The notes under the pieces were generated by a model. The model saw nothing but the letters and a program-made list of their open reading frames with translations, searched no databases and was not told the DNA's origin. A program made the position numbers and the translations under genes. From assembly GCF_901933205.1 (NCBI RefSeq), contig NC_044574.1:42441609-42505608 (forward strand): DNA of 64,000 nt. The letters run 5' to 3'. This document shows positions 1 through 12,632 of this stretch, one piece after another. Source of the DNA: Camarhynchus parvulus (Eukaryota > Chordata > Aves > Passeriformes > Thraupidae). Each line of letters starts with the position of its first letter. The stretch's first letter is position 1.

Positions 1-3000
1 AGTGTGCACCTTGAAAAGAAAGCCTATTATTGTAATGAAAAGCAAGAAAAAATTAGCAAATGTCTGTTCTTCCAGAGCTCATTTCCAGCCTTGCCAAGCT
101 CGCCATCCCCGCTGTAACCCTCTGACCGCACGCAGCAGGCAGAGCTGCTAGGGAGAGCGGCAGTGTAAAATGAGGATAAATGGCTTACATGCAGCCACAC
201 TGGAAAGCATTTCCTGCCAGCAACCATTTACAAAGGACAGGGCTGGAAATGGGCAGAAGGCATGTGCTTTTGGGAGGAGTTCTGTAAAGCACTGCCACAC
301 AGCTGAGGGCAAATTGAGAGCACCTGGTGCTGGGCCTAGCAGGGAGTTCATAGGACAGCCACCATCTTGCTCAAAGCATGACATGACTATGAAGCTAAAA
401 CTGACACATTTCCAGGGCTTAAGATGGAGCTGTGTCTGTGGGGCCCTCGGCACCATGCCTGGCTGTGAGTCCCAGTGAGGGGAAGCTGTGTCTCAGCCCT
501 TCACTCCGGCACTCGGGCCTCCTGCCACAGCACAGCCCTCAGCTGGCTTCTGTCAGCCTTTCCACGCAGACAAAAGCACCATCTTCCTTCTGAGGACAGC
601 GAGCACAGCTCCTGGCATGCAGCTGTCTGTCTGTCCAGGTGTGCAACTGTGCGCAGTCAGGGGATCTTCCAGCAGGGAGCACAGGCCCCTGTTAGAGGAG
701 CCAAAGAGGTTCCTGAAGGAGAGCTCTGTCTCTAGGGAAGCTCATGCATGGCTCCTTGCACCTGAAGCTGGAGATGTCTTGCCTCACCAGTCTGTTTAGA
801 GGTCTTCTAAAATGGGTTCTCCAGAAGTGGCATACCTGCCATGTATGGTGCAGCCAGCAGAAGGGAACTGCTAAGCACACTGTTTTTCCTGGTTTCCAAA
901 AGTCTTGTGACTGTCACCCTTTCAGTCCAGCTCACCGGGAGAGGAAAGGACAAGACCTTATGTGCAGTTTCCTGGTGTCTCATTCCAGCCCTTTAACCCC
1001 GTGTCCAAGTATCTCCTGTTATTACTTCAAATACAATCTCTTTTACCCTCACAAAACCTTTCTGATCTTCTTCCCATCCAACCTCACACTCCTCATTTGG
1101 TGCTGTGCTGCTGGCTGCTACCTCTGAGCAGCCCCTGGCACGATCCCATCTCCAGCATCTCCTGTTATACTTCAATAAAAGCATTTTCATGCCTTTCCTC
1201 ATGCTGCTTCTCACTTCAGGAAGGCCACAGACACAGCTATGTTTTCTCCTTTAACTCCCTATTTAAAATTTTTCTTTGTCTAGAAGCTAACGAAGCAATT
1301 AGCCACAGTTACGGTACAAGGATGCTGTTGGCTGTCAGGATGGCTGATCTGATAACATTTTTACTTATATAATTTCTCTCTTTTTTCCATTCTCTATCTC
1401 CCTCAAGCACATCATGCATTGTCAGCTGTTGTAGATTTCAAGCATAAGTCACTTTTTAAAGTCCTGCTTTCTTTAGGTTTTGTTCAGTGCTTAGTCAGGC
1501 CTCTAGTGGTAGCCCGCTCTCCTTTACTACTAAAATACAAATTATTCTATTTGGAGAAATGTTAAAATACACCTAATATTGAAATAATTCAATAATACAG
1601 TAATTAGCAGATCTCCTTCTCCTTTCAGATTAGTTATATTATTTCTCAGGAGCCTGATAAGAGATGCTGATGAGGTACGACAGAAGGTAAACCCATCAAT
1701 ACTTAACCCACACAACAACACTGTAAGGGAGACTTGTCAGAATACCAAATATTTCTGTGCTGTGGGAATTTAATTATGCCTTGCCTGCTTCATGGGAACA
1801 GTAACCTAGATACAGAGCACAACTGATAAACACAACTCAATATTTGGCATGTTCTGAACAACTGTATTTCAGAGGAAATTATTTGAATTCATTTTTATAG
1901 ATCATAAGCTTGAAACTAAATTATAGCCACAGATTTTGGCACAGCAGAGTTCTCTGAACTGTAACAGCAAAGTCTGAGATAGGGTCTGGGGTTTTTAGCC
2001 TTCTAGAAAATAGAATGAAACTTCCTTTTCTTCTTATAACATCATCCCAACCACTGTATGTTTCACCCGATAGCAACATTTTTAATGATAAATGCTATTT
2101 TTCCATAAATTTGGACTAGGTGAAAAAGTGCTCCAGGTTTAAAGGAATTGCTACAGGTTGGGAACAAATGATAAACAGTTTTATTCAGTTATTTTATTTG
2201 TCTACAGGAAAAAGAAGAGATTCAGACTGATTTAATGGGAATATGTCCACTGCATAAAGATTAAATGTGACTGCTTCACACTTTGTTTCCAACCACTCGA
2301 GATTTTCTGATGAACATTAAACTCCAATTTTCATGAGCAAATACAACTGGTAACTCGAATTGTAAAAGCATACCTTCCTTTTTTTTCATCATTCTTGCAA
2401 GGAAAGTATCTTCAAGCCTCTATGATTGATAAATTAATAACAAATTTAGCTCACTGTGACTCAGCAAAGGAAAATACACAATGTGAAAATCTCAAAAGTA
2501 GTACTAGATTGTCAAATCAAATATAACCAAGACAGTTTCCCACATACAGATGCTGTAGATTAGCACTTGGGCCACATACTTATCTTGAGTATTTACAACT
2601 TCACAAGCAAAATAGTAAAAAAGCAATCTAGATTTGAAACTGTTTTTATCAATCATTTCTTATGCAGAATTACAGCACCACAGGAAAAAGGGACTACACC
2701 ACAGAGGCACAAACTAGTGCAGAAAATCTGTGCTGCATTGCTTAAAGTTTTGACAGTCTGGCACAATCTTATTTTTATTTCTAAAGGTTTGTGGACTTCT
2801 GTGTGCCACTGTACCAATAAAACCCACTTTATTCTTAACTGATAATTAAATTATTTTAAAATTTAACACACTTCCTTTATCAAATTCCTAAATTCAGCTG
2901 CGCTGCACTCAACACTGGGCTTGCATGGAATCAGAAGAGAAAAATTGGTTTTGTTGTTTCACCTTTGCTGTGTCTCTGAGAGTTGCAAAAGTGTCTTTCA

Positions 3001-6000
3001 GAGCCCACTCATTTCAAGGTGCTTCAGATTTCAGCTGTAACATGTTTGTTTATCCCCAGTAATTATACACTTATCAGGCTGACTAAAAAATTCAAAGAAA
3101 AACTTTGTTCCACTCTATTAATGAGTTTTCAGCATATCTGATACAAGTTATGTAGTGATAAAAGCCATATAATCATGCAATTAATTATTTTCTTTTCTTC
3201 CATAAATGATGCATAAAGTTTTATTACCAAGAGAAAGCAGTAGTACGTAGTCACTGAAACATTAAAACTATTAGGCATTTAGGTGAGAAAATGTGTACTT
3301 AATTAGGATTACCACTTGAACTTACAAAATACAAGATATTCCAATAGTTAGTATCTACTATAACCCATCTGCAATTTTTTTTCTTGTCTGATCAAGCCCA
3401 AAATAATGCTATTATTAACTTTTCATTTCTGGCCTTTATTGCTTTTTATATGCAAAGGTAGTATGCCTTGTTTAGCTTTAGAATGAAACTTTACATAGTC
3501 ACTTGTCATCTTTCTCCACATTTTTGCTTTTTTTTCAAATGACAGGTCTTAAGACTGCCAGGCTTACACCTGGGAGAGGGTGGTGAGTGAAAGCTGAAAT
3601 TTCTTAGGGGTGGTTACCCCATGCCACCCAGCCTGGAAAGGCACAGTAGTGCTGGCTGCAAGGTAGAAAGCTGTGTGGGCCTGTGGGACTGCAAAGTTGT
3701 ACTGTAGGCTAGAAATCAATTCTTGTGCTGGTATCTACTCACAAAAATTCACCCTCTCTTAAAGAATCCTCCATTTTAGTGTTTTACTACTTTGACACCA
3801 CATTTGGTAAGATTTTATGTATCCTTGTCCCAGTGTCTTGCCTAAGGAGCCTAAAACAAAACATCTGGAAAGAAAGGTAACTGCCCAGAGTTCTTCAATG
3901 AGCACAGAAGCACACTTTGCTTCCTACTTCACAAGACACTGCATTGCTTTTGCTGCAGCAGAATCTCATTATTTTGTACCTCATTATTTAATATATTGGG
4001 TAAGCCTCACAAAAGCCATGAGAAAGTTTTCTTCCCACATCCAGTAAAACAGCTCAAAAGCAGATGCTGAAGGGATGCTTTAATTGTTGCTTTTGCAGAA
4101 AGTAAATCATTACTTTTGCTGAAAGAAAAGTCAAGGCTTTCACTTGTCTGCTAATAATTAAAATTAAAACTGAATTGCCACTGTTAATTAAAGCTAAATC
4201 ACAGATTACACTTTATTTCAAGATAACTGTACAGTTACATTCCTCAAGACTGCACTTTCTTTTCAGAGAAGCAAGAGCTAGAATGCTGCCAAATAAATTT
4301 CTTCACCTTCCATGGAGAAGTATGTAAACAGTGAAATGGAAAATGTTATATAAAAAGAAATTAATCAGCAGGAAAGATTTTTTTTTTAATTCATCAGCAT
4401 GAAATTATACTAATTTGGAATCTAATCAAGTCTGTGCTACGAGCAGAATTAAGGGTCAACACAGTATCTCCTTCAAGTTGGATACATTTTGAGTGTTTTC
4501 TGTTTAAATAATTCATTCCATTCATAGGATCCAAGGTCAGCATAAAACAACTTTTCTGAGTAATAACTAAGCAGAAATAAATCATATATTGCAGAAACAA
4601 TCTTTAATCAAAGATATAAACATTTATCCAGATATGTAACTCAGGTTCTGAAGAACTGTTTTGAGTTGGTTTTTGTTAATTCATTTGAAATTCAGAGCAG
4701 CCTTAGCCTAGACTAAAAATGCCAAATTGAGAATTAAACTAACATTATAGAAAGTAACAGATGGGAAAAGGAGAGGTTTAAACACAAAGCTAAATGCCAC
4801 TGCTGGAAATCAAGCTGCACCAGAAAGAACAAAAAGCAATTTATTCAAAGGATAAAGTCCAGCAACTGAATGGCAAGAAACTCATAAATCCTTCAGTACA
4901 ACATTAAAAATTAAAACATCTGCTTTACTACAATTATTACAAACATCCAGGTTTAGTGCCAGTCATTCTTTTTATGTATAAGGCCATCTCTCTAATCAAC
5001 ACAGAAGCAGCTCTGCAGATGTGGTATCCACTCCAAAGGTTTTGTGCAGTTTGAAATCTTGCAGAATTTTCACATACTTGATTTTAGTTGTTAATGAATA
5101 TTTGGGCTGTTGCTTTTCATCCAACTTCTCTCTGTGGCCATGCTTTCATATAGGAGGTTTAGTGTCAAATTAAGGTCAAATTTTTAGTCTTGCAACAAAG
5201 CCAAAGACAGAGGCAGAAAGAAGATACCAAATTTAGGAAATTTTTTTGTTATGGCTTGTTTTGGTATTTTTTAAGTGAGTGGCTGAGCTGTCATCACTCA
5301 GGAGTAAAACAGGTCTTCCTAGAGAAAGAAACTCCCTGCTGCATGATGGGCACCATCCCGCCTACCCTGGGAAAGGGAACAAGCTTCAGCTCAGTGATCT
5401 GTTCCAGTGGCCCTTGCCTGTCCTAGCAAAGAGCAGAAACAAACACCCAGCACAGCTGGTAACTCCCAAGCACTGTTCTCTGCCCCAGGGTAGAGCAGAC
5501 CCTCCCTCACTGCAAGAATCAATTTTAGGAAAGTGTAGCAGTATTAAAGAGGACTCACACAAAAGCCATCAGTCCAGTGTCACTTCTGTGTGCTTTACAC
5601 TTTTCTGTCCTTATTTTGATATATACCAGATGGACATTTTGACTTGCACTAATCAATTATGACATCATAAATTAGAATTAAAAATAAAGTGCAAAACATA
5701 AATTATAATCTTGCCTACAACTGGCTAAATAGGGGAACATGATCTGGAAAAACTGCATGGAGGAAATCAAAGGAAAACTGGTGATTCAGAGTGAACCTAA
5801 TTTATCATAGGGATGTGTGCAATCGTCTACAGTTCTAGCATTTAATTAGGACTCTTGTCCTCAGGAAAATAAATTGAAAAATATTCTTAAGCCTTCCCTT
5901 TAGTAGACAGGAAAATAAATGTAAAAATATCTTTCAATTTTTTAACATTCAACTTTAATGTATAATTTAGTAGGGCAAATAAGGCAATTTACATTGAAAT

Positions 6001-7925
6001 TTTGCTATACATAATAATTTAAGAAAAAATAATTATGGTATTAACATTGTTGCTATTTAACATTGTCAAATAAATTTATTATGTAGTTAGCTACCACCAG
6101 CCAGTTTTCTATCTGATTGGGATTTCTTTGAACATATCAAAATTAAAATATATAACACAACTGGGACGATAAACTTTCAAAGGCTTTCCTTAGTCTGGAA
6201 TATATCAGGAAAAGTACCAGGAGAGTTTCTCATCACCAAAAGTCATTCAATACCTTTTAATCCAATCAAAGGACGATGAGACTATTCTGAAAAAAAAATA
6301 GCTTTTTGAGTGTTTTTTTTCAAAGAAGGATTTTAAATTGTCCTTGTTTAAACCTATTTGCCTAAGCCAAATTAAATACCTTTTCAGCTGTCTTAAAAAT
6401 CTCAAGTCCCTCTTCAAACCTTTTCACTGTTTTTCTTTCATCCCCTGCATTAGATTTTATCTCTGTGGATGAATTCCCGTTCCATACACACACACATGCA
6501 AGTGCTCTCTTCAGTGTCAAGAATTCAGCTTTAGCTCAGTCTGGGTGGTTTAATCCTTTCCACAGAACATTTACTACCAACATATAAGTCCTACTTATGT
6601 TCTTCTCCTAGCTTGCATCTGCTGACCATACCCAACCCTCTCTTTCCAGTTTATTATTTATTTAAATATGCTTTCCTTCTCTCTGAAGAAATAAAACAAT
6701 AAGGTCTATAACAAAACAATGAAGGTCTATAATAATCACTTTTATTAGAACCACTATTGTTTATATGGTTACACCTACTCTTTCCAGCTCTTTAGTCCAC
6801 AAAACCCCTAAGAGCCACAACTCAGCCAGGAGCCATTGGTTGCATTCTCAGGCTATGAGATAGCCTTGGGTACTGCTGATCCAGTCACCCATCAAAGGCC
6901 CAATTCCTGTTGGCATCAGCCACAACTTCTTGACTTTGCACAGTGGATTTACATCAAAGCATTATCTCTAAATCAATGCTTCATACTTTCTATGGCAGGA
7001 ACTTGGTGAACATTTTGACATGGAAAACAGATGCTGGACCTCATTAAAACAGTAATTGCATTTAGGAACAGTGCATTCATACATTCCCACACTCCAGATA
7101 ATTGGTAGGTCTGTCAGAAGTCTTCAGACTCAGTGTGACAGGCACATGCTACTTTGTCAATGTATGTGAATTTCCCTTACTACTATGCTCCAACTTACTT
7201 GTGTGGTATGCAAGGCGCATGAACGCTGGCTGCTCTGTACTTACCACAGCATTAATAAGGCTCTTTCCAGACTTGGATCCAAAGATTGGAGGCTGAGCAG
7301 CGATTCCATTGCAATGAACCAATTTCTGTCACTGGGTCTGCCACTACTGTTCCAGGTAAAGACATTTGCATGAGGGCAAATGTGCTCATGTCTTGCCTGA
7401 TACCAAAACTGGTTCCTGGAGGCAAAGGACTGTATCAATTATCTATTTATTTTAGCAGATGGATAGTGTTCTAGTCTATCTTAGTATTCAAAGCAGGTTT
7501 ACTTTGCTTGCTTCACAGTTAACTCAGAAAATGTGTGCTGGTGGGTGATTTATTCTTGCATGTGACTGAATAACCGAATCCTTCATTTGAAAGAGGTTTT
7601 AGGCTGTTAATAGGGAATATGTTTTCTATATAGTCAGAAATAACACCTTTTTTCTCTTTCATACTTGGGCTTCAGCTTACAGTGCATTGTGTTTCTTGAT
7701 TGCATCTTGTTGTATGTTGGTATTTGTGAGACTTCACAAATGAAACCTCTTGCTGTGAGGTGAGTCGCTGTTCAATTACCGAAAAACAGTTTTGCTAAGT
7801 AATATAAACCTTTCCTATTGTTTAGCTTTTTAAATTCAATAGTTAAATTCTACATCAAAACATCACAATCCTCTGTGATGTGTCATATTTGTTCCTCTCG
7901 AATTCAGTGCACATTCTTAACCCTT
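1..7925. other. intergenic DNA
   Basis: Mostly AT-rich unique sequence. The first 1.25 kb is GC-richer, with short overlapping open frames and an AATAAA near 1175, but no recognisable gene or repeat. A 20-bp imperfect tandem duplication (AAAACAATAAGGTCTATAAC and its copy) lies at 6693-6733. No exon, RNA gene or transposon is recognised. Confidence 0.6.
6693..6733. repeat. short imperfect tandem duplication
   Basis: Two adjacent copies of about 20 bp containing AAGGTCTATAA, differing by one inserted G. Probably replication slippage. Confidence 0.7.
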
Positions 7926-8202
7926 TCACTCATAAATATTTTCCACAGCCACAGACTCCTTGTTCACACTGGCTGAGATTCTGCTGACTTTCCTTGTGAG
8001 AGCACTGTAGGCAGGGTAGCAGCATGCAGTGTGTAGACCCTGCTCAGCTTTGTAGAGGACCTTTGTTCTTTCAAGAGTGTGCAGGTTTTCTTCCAAGGCT
8101 TCATCGCACACCCAGTGTCCCTTGGGAAGCTGCTGCAGGGACTCCCAGAAGTTTTCCCCTAGGTGGACTCCTTGCTGTCCATTTTGTTTCCTGGTGTGAT
8201 TT
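7926..8202 (-). CDS. unrecognised coding-like block with a strong acceptor
   Basis: On the minus strand, GGCTACCTTTTAG is a good acceptor, with the exon starting at 8202. The frame then stays open for about 91 codons to TGA at 7926. The peptide mixes charged and aromatic residues, for example GVHLGENFWESLQQLPKGHW, then CDEALEENLHTLERTKVLY, and ends ESVAVENIYE. The exon would enter in phase 2, so it cannot be the RBM46 last exon, which must be entered after one base. It could be a terminal exon of an unknown transcript or an old retrocopy. No family is recognised. Confidence 0.22.
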
Positions 8203-11200
8203 CTAAAAGGTAGCCATTGCATTATCCATGACATTGAATGTGGGTCAGTTTAAAACAAATTTTTGTAACAACCAAATTGAAATGTAGTCAGCATTTAAAG
8301 GAAGGGGAAAAAACCCCAAAAGCAACCCAAATTCATTTCCCTTCATTACTTCACACACCTGTGTCCCCTAAAACCAAAACCAAAACCCCAAATAACCAAA
8401 ACCAAACAACCACAAACAAACATGTAAGAAGATGTGTAGGTCCATGGTCCATCTATGCCAGGGGTGGGTGGCAGGTGAAGATTGTGGGGAAATGAAAAGT
8501 GGTAGATGGCTTGGATGAGGGAGTCCATTTTCATTTATTGAATGAAAGTCCCTGCAGCTGAACAAGGTCTGTCCTTGAAAGTATTTCTGTGTCCAGTAAA
8601 ATATGAGAAAAATGTATCTGTCTGTGCTATTCCGGTTCCCACACTGACCTTCTAAAATGAGATTTTCAAAATATCACACTTCTAAATGAGAATAAGATGT
8701 AGCAGCATAAAAAGGCTTTCTCTGAGACAGAGGGAGAAATGTAATGCATAAGAATTTATGAGTGTAAATTGGCAGTCTAAAATAAAATATAGCACAGATA
8801 TTTGAATTTCTAACACAGGAAAGATTAAAACCCAAAATACCACCAACTTTTTCTAATAAACAGTTTTTATTTGCTATTCAGACTGCCTTTTAGGAATCTT
8901 CAGAACTGTCGGAGATAAGCAGTTATTTCCATTGGCAAGTACCTTGCAAACATATATTCACTACAAACTGTGAAAATAACTAATCCAAGTGACATCTACC
9001 TCCCATTTTTGTCAAGCACCCAGATTGGCAACTTTCATAAAGATCAAGGAGCCAGACAATGTTTAAGATTTTTGTTTCTGTGTGTGCACATATTTTCCTC
9101 TTTGGTCCAACACATTTCCTACAAATCTCAACCTTAAATCACTTCTGTTAATGAACCATAGGGTGAAACTCCCCTACCAATCCTACAGCTAGGAAGCAAC
9201 AAACCCAGTCTGGCACAGTGAATCATAATACTTAGGATAACTAAAAAGAGAGATGTAAAAGTCAGAATCACATTTATAGACATTTCCTTCTCCTGCTTCT
9301 CCAACTGCACCAAGTGCGAAAGGATTTAAGGTCAAATCCTCAGCAGGCAAAGCAGTGTATGCTAGTGCAGCATGAAACCACCATCCTTATTATCACAGAA
9401 CTCACAGTGAAAAAATGAAAAATTTTAGTAAGCACAGCTTTATCAGAAAAAGAGCAACTAATTCTAAGAACATTCACGGCTGAGTGGTGCTGCTCTAAAG
9501 ATGATAACAATGCCTCCACAGAAGCAATGACTCCTTGGATCAGTTCATTGTCTCCCTTATCTGTTACTTCGAATATCTTGTTATTTACTGTCAAATATTA
9601 CCATTTACTTTCAGCCAACCAAAAATTAACTGAAGAGTAGGTCTTGTAACCAGTAAGTATGCTCACAAATGAAAAGTTTAGCAATAAAACTCTCAAAAAT
9701 GTGGAAGTCATCATTATTCTGAGGGTATACAAAGGAAATTTTTTTTTACCATACTCTTAGCCATTATGGATTCACTGGCTTTTTTTTTTTTTTCCCTCTG
9801 AACTCTTTGCTCTCAATCCTTCTGGGCTTTGAGGGATCTGTGTGGATGTGAAGAGCATGCACACCCCTGGCTGAGTGCTTACATACACTAGCAGTACACA
9901 TGAAGGAAGCAATGAACTATGCCCATCAGCTTCTCCAGACCCTGTTGCAGAAGTCTTTTTTTTTTTTTTTTTATGTCAGCAGAAAATGGTGGTTTGGGCA
10001 GAATAATAAATTCTTCAACTTTGTGACTTAGGACTGAAGCATGCTTTATGAAGAACTTGGTCTATGTTTGAGATTTATACTCAATTTTTTTCTACTCCAA
10101 TTTTCTAAAACTTTGGTGTTTGAGAACAAAATTCAGGTCCCCTCCAGATCTAATATTAATTATTCATAACTGGTTGGAGTGCTCTAGAAGGAGCCTGGGC
10201 ATTGTTGCACCTCTGTCTATGCCAAGAGCTGAGGAGAGGGGTTCTGGCTCTGACATTTCCTGGCAAAAGATGACAAACATCTGCCAGCTCTACCAGTTGG
10301 AAATGTGCTGGAACAGGTTGCCTGTTTGCTTCTCCAAGCTGTTGTCCGGCCACCTCACACACATCAGCATTGGGATACCTAGCTGCTGTGTCAGCTGGGG
10401 CACCCAAGGGGGCTGACACACACCCCCAAGCCTAGGACCTTCACTTACACTCTCCAAGAACCATGAACTGTTTCCAGACCTGTGGATTAGCATCTCTAAA
10501 TTGTAGAAGGAAATAAAGTGTCTGAGTGAAGCTCAGACTCTGCAAACTCAAGATAGACAGTGGAGGTTCCAGGATGTTTCAAAGGATCTGCTGCTTCAAA
10601 TTCTCTCCTTTCTTGCTATGATCCACACCTCACGGTAAGAATGAGCAGCAGTAACATCCTCAGTTCAATCACTACTCATTCAGGGGAATGGCCTTGTGAA
10701 AAATTTATTTTTGCCACAATATGCAAAATTATTGTAAATTATATTCAATAAAGAAACAGTGTAATTGAAACAAAAAGAGTGGTGTGATGCTTCCGTGATT
10801 AAATAAGGCTGTATCATTTGGAGTTAATCCATTTGCCCTAGAACACCTTTTCAAAGCTAACAGCTGGATTTCCACATTCAGAAGTTTATTATTCTTTATA
10901 TGATCAGTGGATTGTGGTGGTTTTATTTGATTGTTAGCTTTATAAGTGAGAATTCAGGGTATTTAAATAAAACATGACATTTTATCTATGGGAAGAATGA
11001 TGTTGCTTTAAAGATTAACCTGAAACGCTTTCCTACTCTTTCATTTTTGTGGAGGGGTCAGAGAGTCAGGCTCATTTGAAAAATAATCCTGGACAAAAGA
11101 GGAATCCTAGAGGTTTAATTCAGTCTCTCCTTAACTTCACTGGTACCAAGCCCTGTCCTAGATGAGCCATGGAAGCAGATCCTCTTTCCATTCTTGTGCC

Positions 11201-12416
11201 TCCAACAAAAGCCTTAATACAAGAGATCAGCATCAGAGTGTCCCAGCACTAGTTTGAGGACAGAGAAATCCTGCATGCTGCTGGTGATATCTATAGGCAC
11301 AAAAGATGTAATAAAGTTAGGGACTGTTGTGCAATGCACCTACAGGGACTTGTCTTTCCATGAATGCTGTTTATGTGGTTCATGCAGTGATATTCATTAA
11401 ATGTTCTGAAGGCTATGAAAGGGTCAAAATTTTTCCTGTTGTTTTATCTTGCTTTCACATGATTAATTACTGCCTACCTGTTAGAGTGTTGGAGTGGCAG
11501 CAGCTCCCAAGGGAAGCCAGCCTTGACTGGTTGAATAAGCACTTTCCCAGACTCTAGCAAAGTGGCAGCAAATTGCCTCTGCAGCAGAAGTGCCTTCTGA
11601 CATACCGGCCGCCTTCAGACTGAAGAATTTTGCCTGCTTCCTCCTCCTGAAGTGTCAGGCTGCCCCTTCAGAAAATGTAGGTAATAATTAGGGCAAAACC
11701 TAAGCAGAAATGGTCCTGTTCTGAGTCAATACCACTCCACTCTGAAATCCTTGTAGCCACCCCTGTACCTCACCTCAAAGGCTTCTCACAAGGTTGACAC
11801 GAGAGGCTGCCCAGATTTCTCCTTATGGGCTCAGCTCCTTGATCTAACATGGGAGAGGAATGCAGCAAGGGCAGTAAAATGACTTATGCTGACACGGTAG
11901 CATTGCTAATAATATCTGAACATGGGTGTATGGTTTTCAAGAGAAAAAAAGAAAGAGTGCCTTTGGAGGCTAGAAATACTTCACAGGTTCTGCTAATTTC
12001 CTTTAGAATTACACAGTAATCACAGCACCTTTTTATTGCTTTGAAGATATTTATCTTAATACTACTAATTCTTGCATAATGATTTTTTTATTGAACAAGT
12101 GTTTGTCTAAGTTAGAATCAACACCATGTATTAGTAAACACTAATGCTACTCAACTTTTAATTACAATACTGCATTGAATAAATTAACTCATTGATTTTT
12201 TTTTTCTTAGTGTTTATATCTAGGATCTCAGCCCTCCTTGTTGCTACATTTTTAAACAGTTACTAAACCACATATGTGTATATGTGCACATGTATTTTTA
12301 CATGTAACAATTAATTGATTAGAATTGCTGCAATTAACAGCCTACAGTGATGGCCCACACGGAGGAGACAAACATCACTTCCACATCATAAAAGTAGTCA
12401 CTTAAAATAACAGTAA
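8203..12416. other. intergenic DNA
   Basis: Unique sequence with a CCAAAA-rich simple repeat at 8368-8422 and T-runs at about 9780-9793 and 9956-9972. A GC-richer stretch at 10170-10440 is open in more than one frame, without splice sites or a recognisable product. Nothing else is seen. Confidence 0.55.
8368..8422. repeat. (CCAAAA)n-like simple repeat
   Basis: A degenerate array of ACCAAAACC, ACCAAA and ACAAAC units. On the reverse strand it is T/G-rich and produces spurious Phe/Gly/Trp-rich frames. Confidence 0.75.
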
Positions 12417-12632
12417 ATGAAGGACAGGTCAACTGCTGACCAAATTAAACACCTCAGAATGATCAATGCAGACAAATCAGTGACACAAACTATCCCTAAT
12501 GCAGTCTTGGAAGAGGTCAGACAAGCCAGAGCAAAAGCCACTCCTTTGAAACATTTCATAAATATCAACACTCCCCTAAGAAAAAAGAAACCAACAAGAC
12601 AGCAACAACTGGCTGAACACTATGTTTTCTAG
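12417..12632 (+). CDS. unrecognised coding-like frame, basic C-terminus
   Basis: The frame starts at ATG 12417 (or enters after the AG at 12420-12421) and ends in TAG at 12630-12632, 71 codons. The peptide is hydrophilic and lacks the Cys/Phe/Leu bias of chance AT-rich frames. It includes DQIKHLRMINADKSVTQTIP, then LEEVRQARAKATPLKHF, then a lysine cluster (TPLRKKKPTRQQQ) before the end. The upstream frame has stops (TAA at 12407 and 12414), and there is no clear polypyrimidine tract before the possible acceptor. It could be a last exon, a retrocopy fragment, or chance. I do not recognise a family. Confidence 0.28.
   Translation: MKDRSTADQIKHLRMINADKSVTQTIPNAVLEEVRQARAKATPLKHFININTPLRKKKPTRQQQLAEHYVF

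Noticed and set aside
1..1250. GC-richer block with AATAAA, considered as an ERV LTR or a terminal exon
   Set aside because: No LTR landmarks or repeat match that I recognise, and no consistent open frame with splice sites.
4998..5068. Minus-strand AG followed by ATTTC, resembling the opening of the RBM46 last exon
   Set aside because: The following codons do not match the family tail and reach a stop after about 20 residues.
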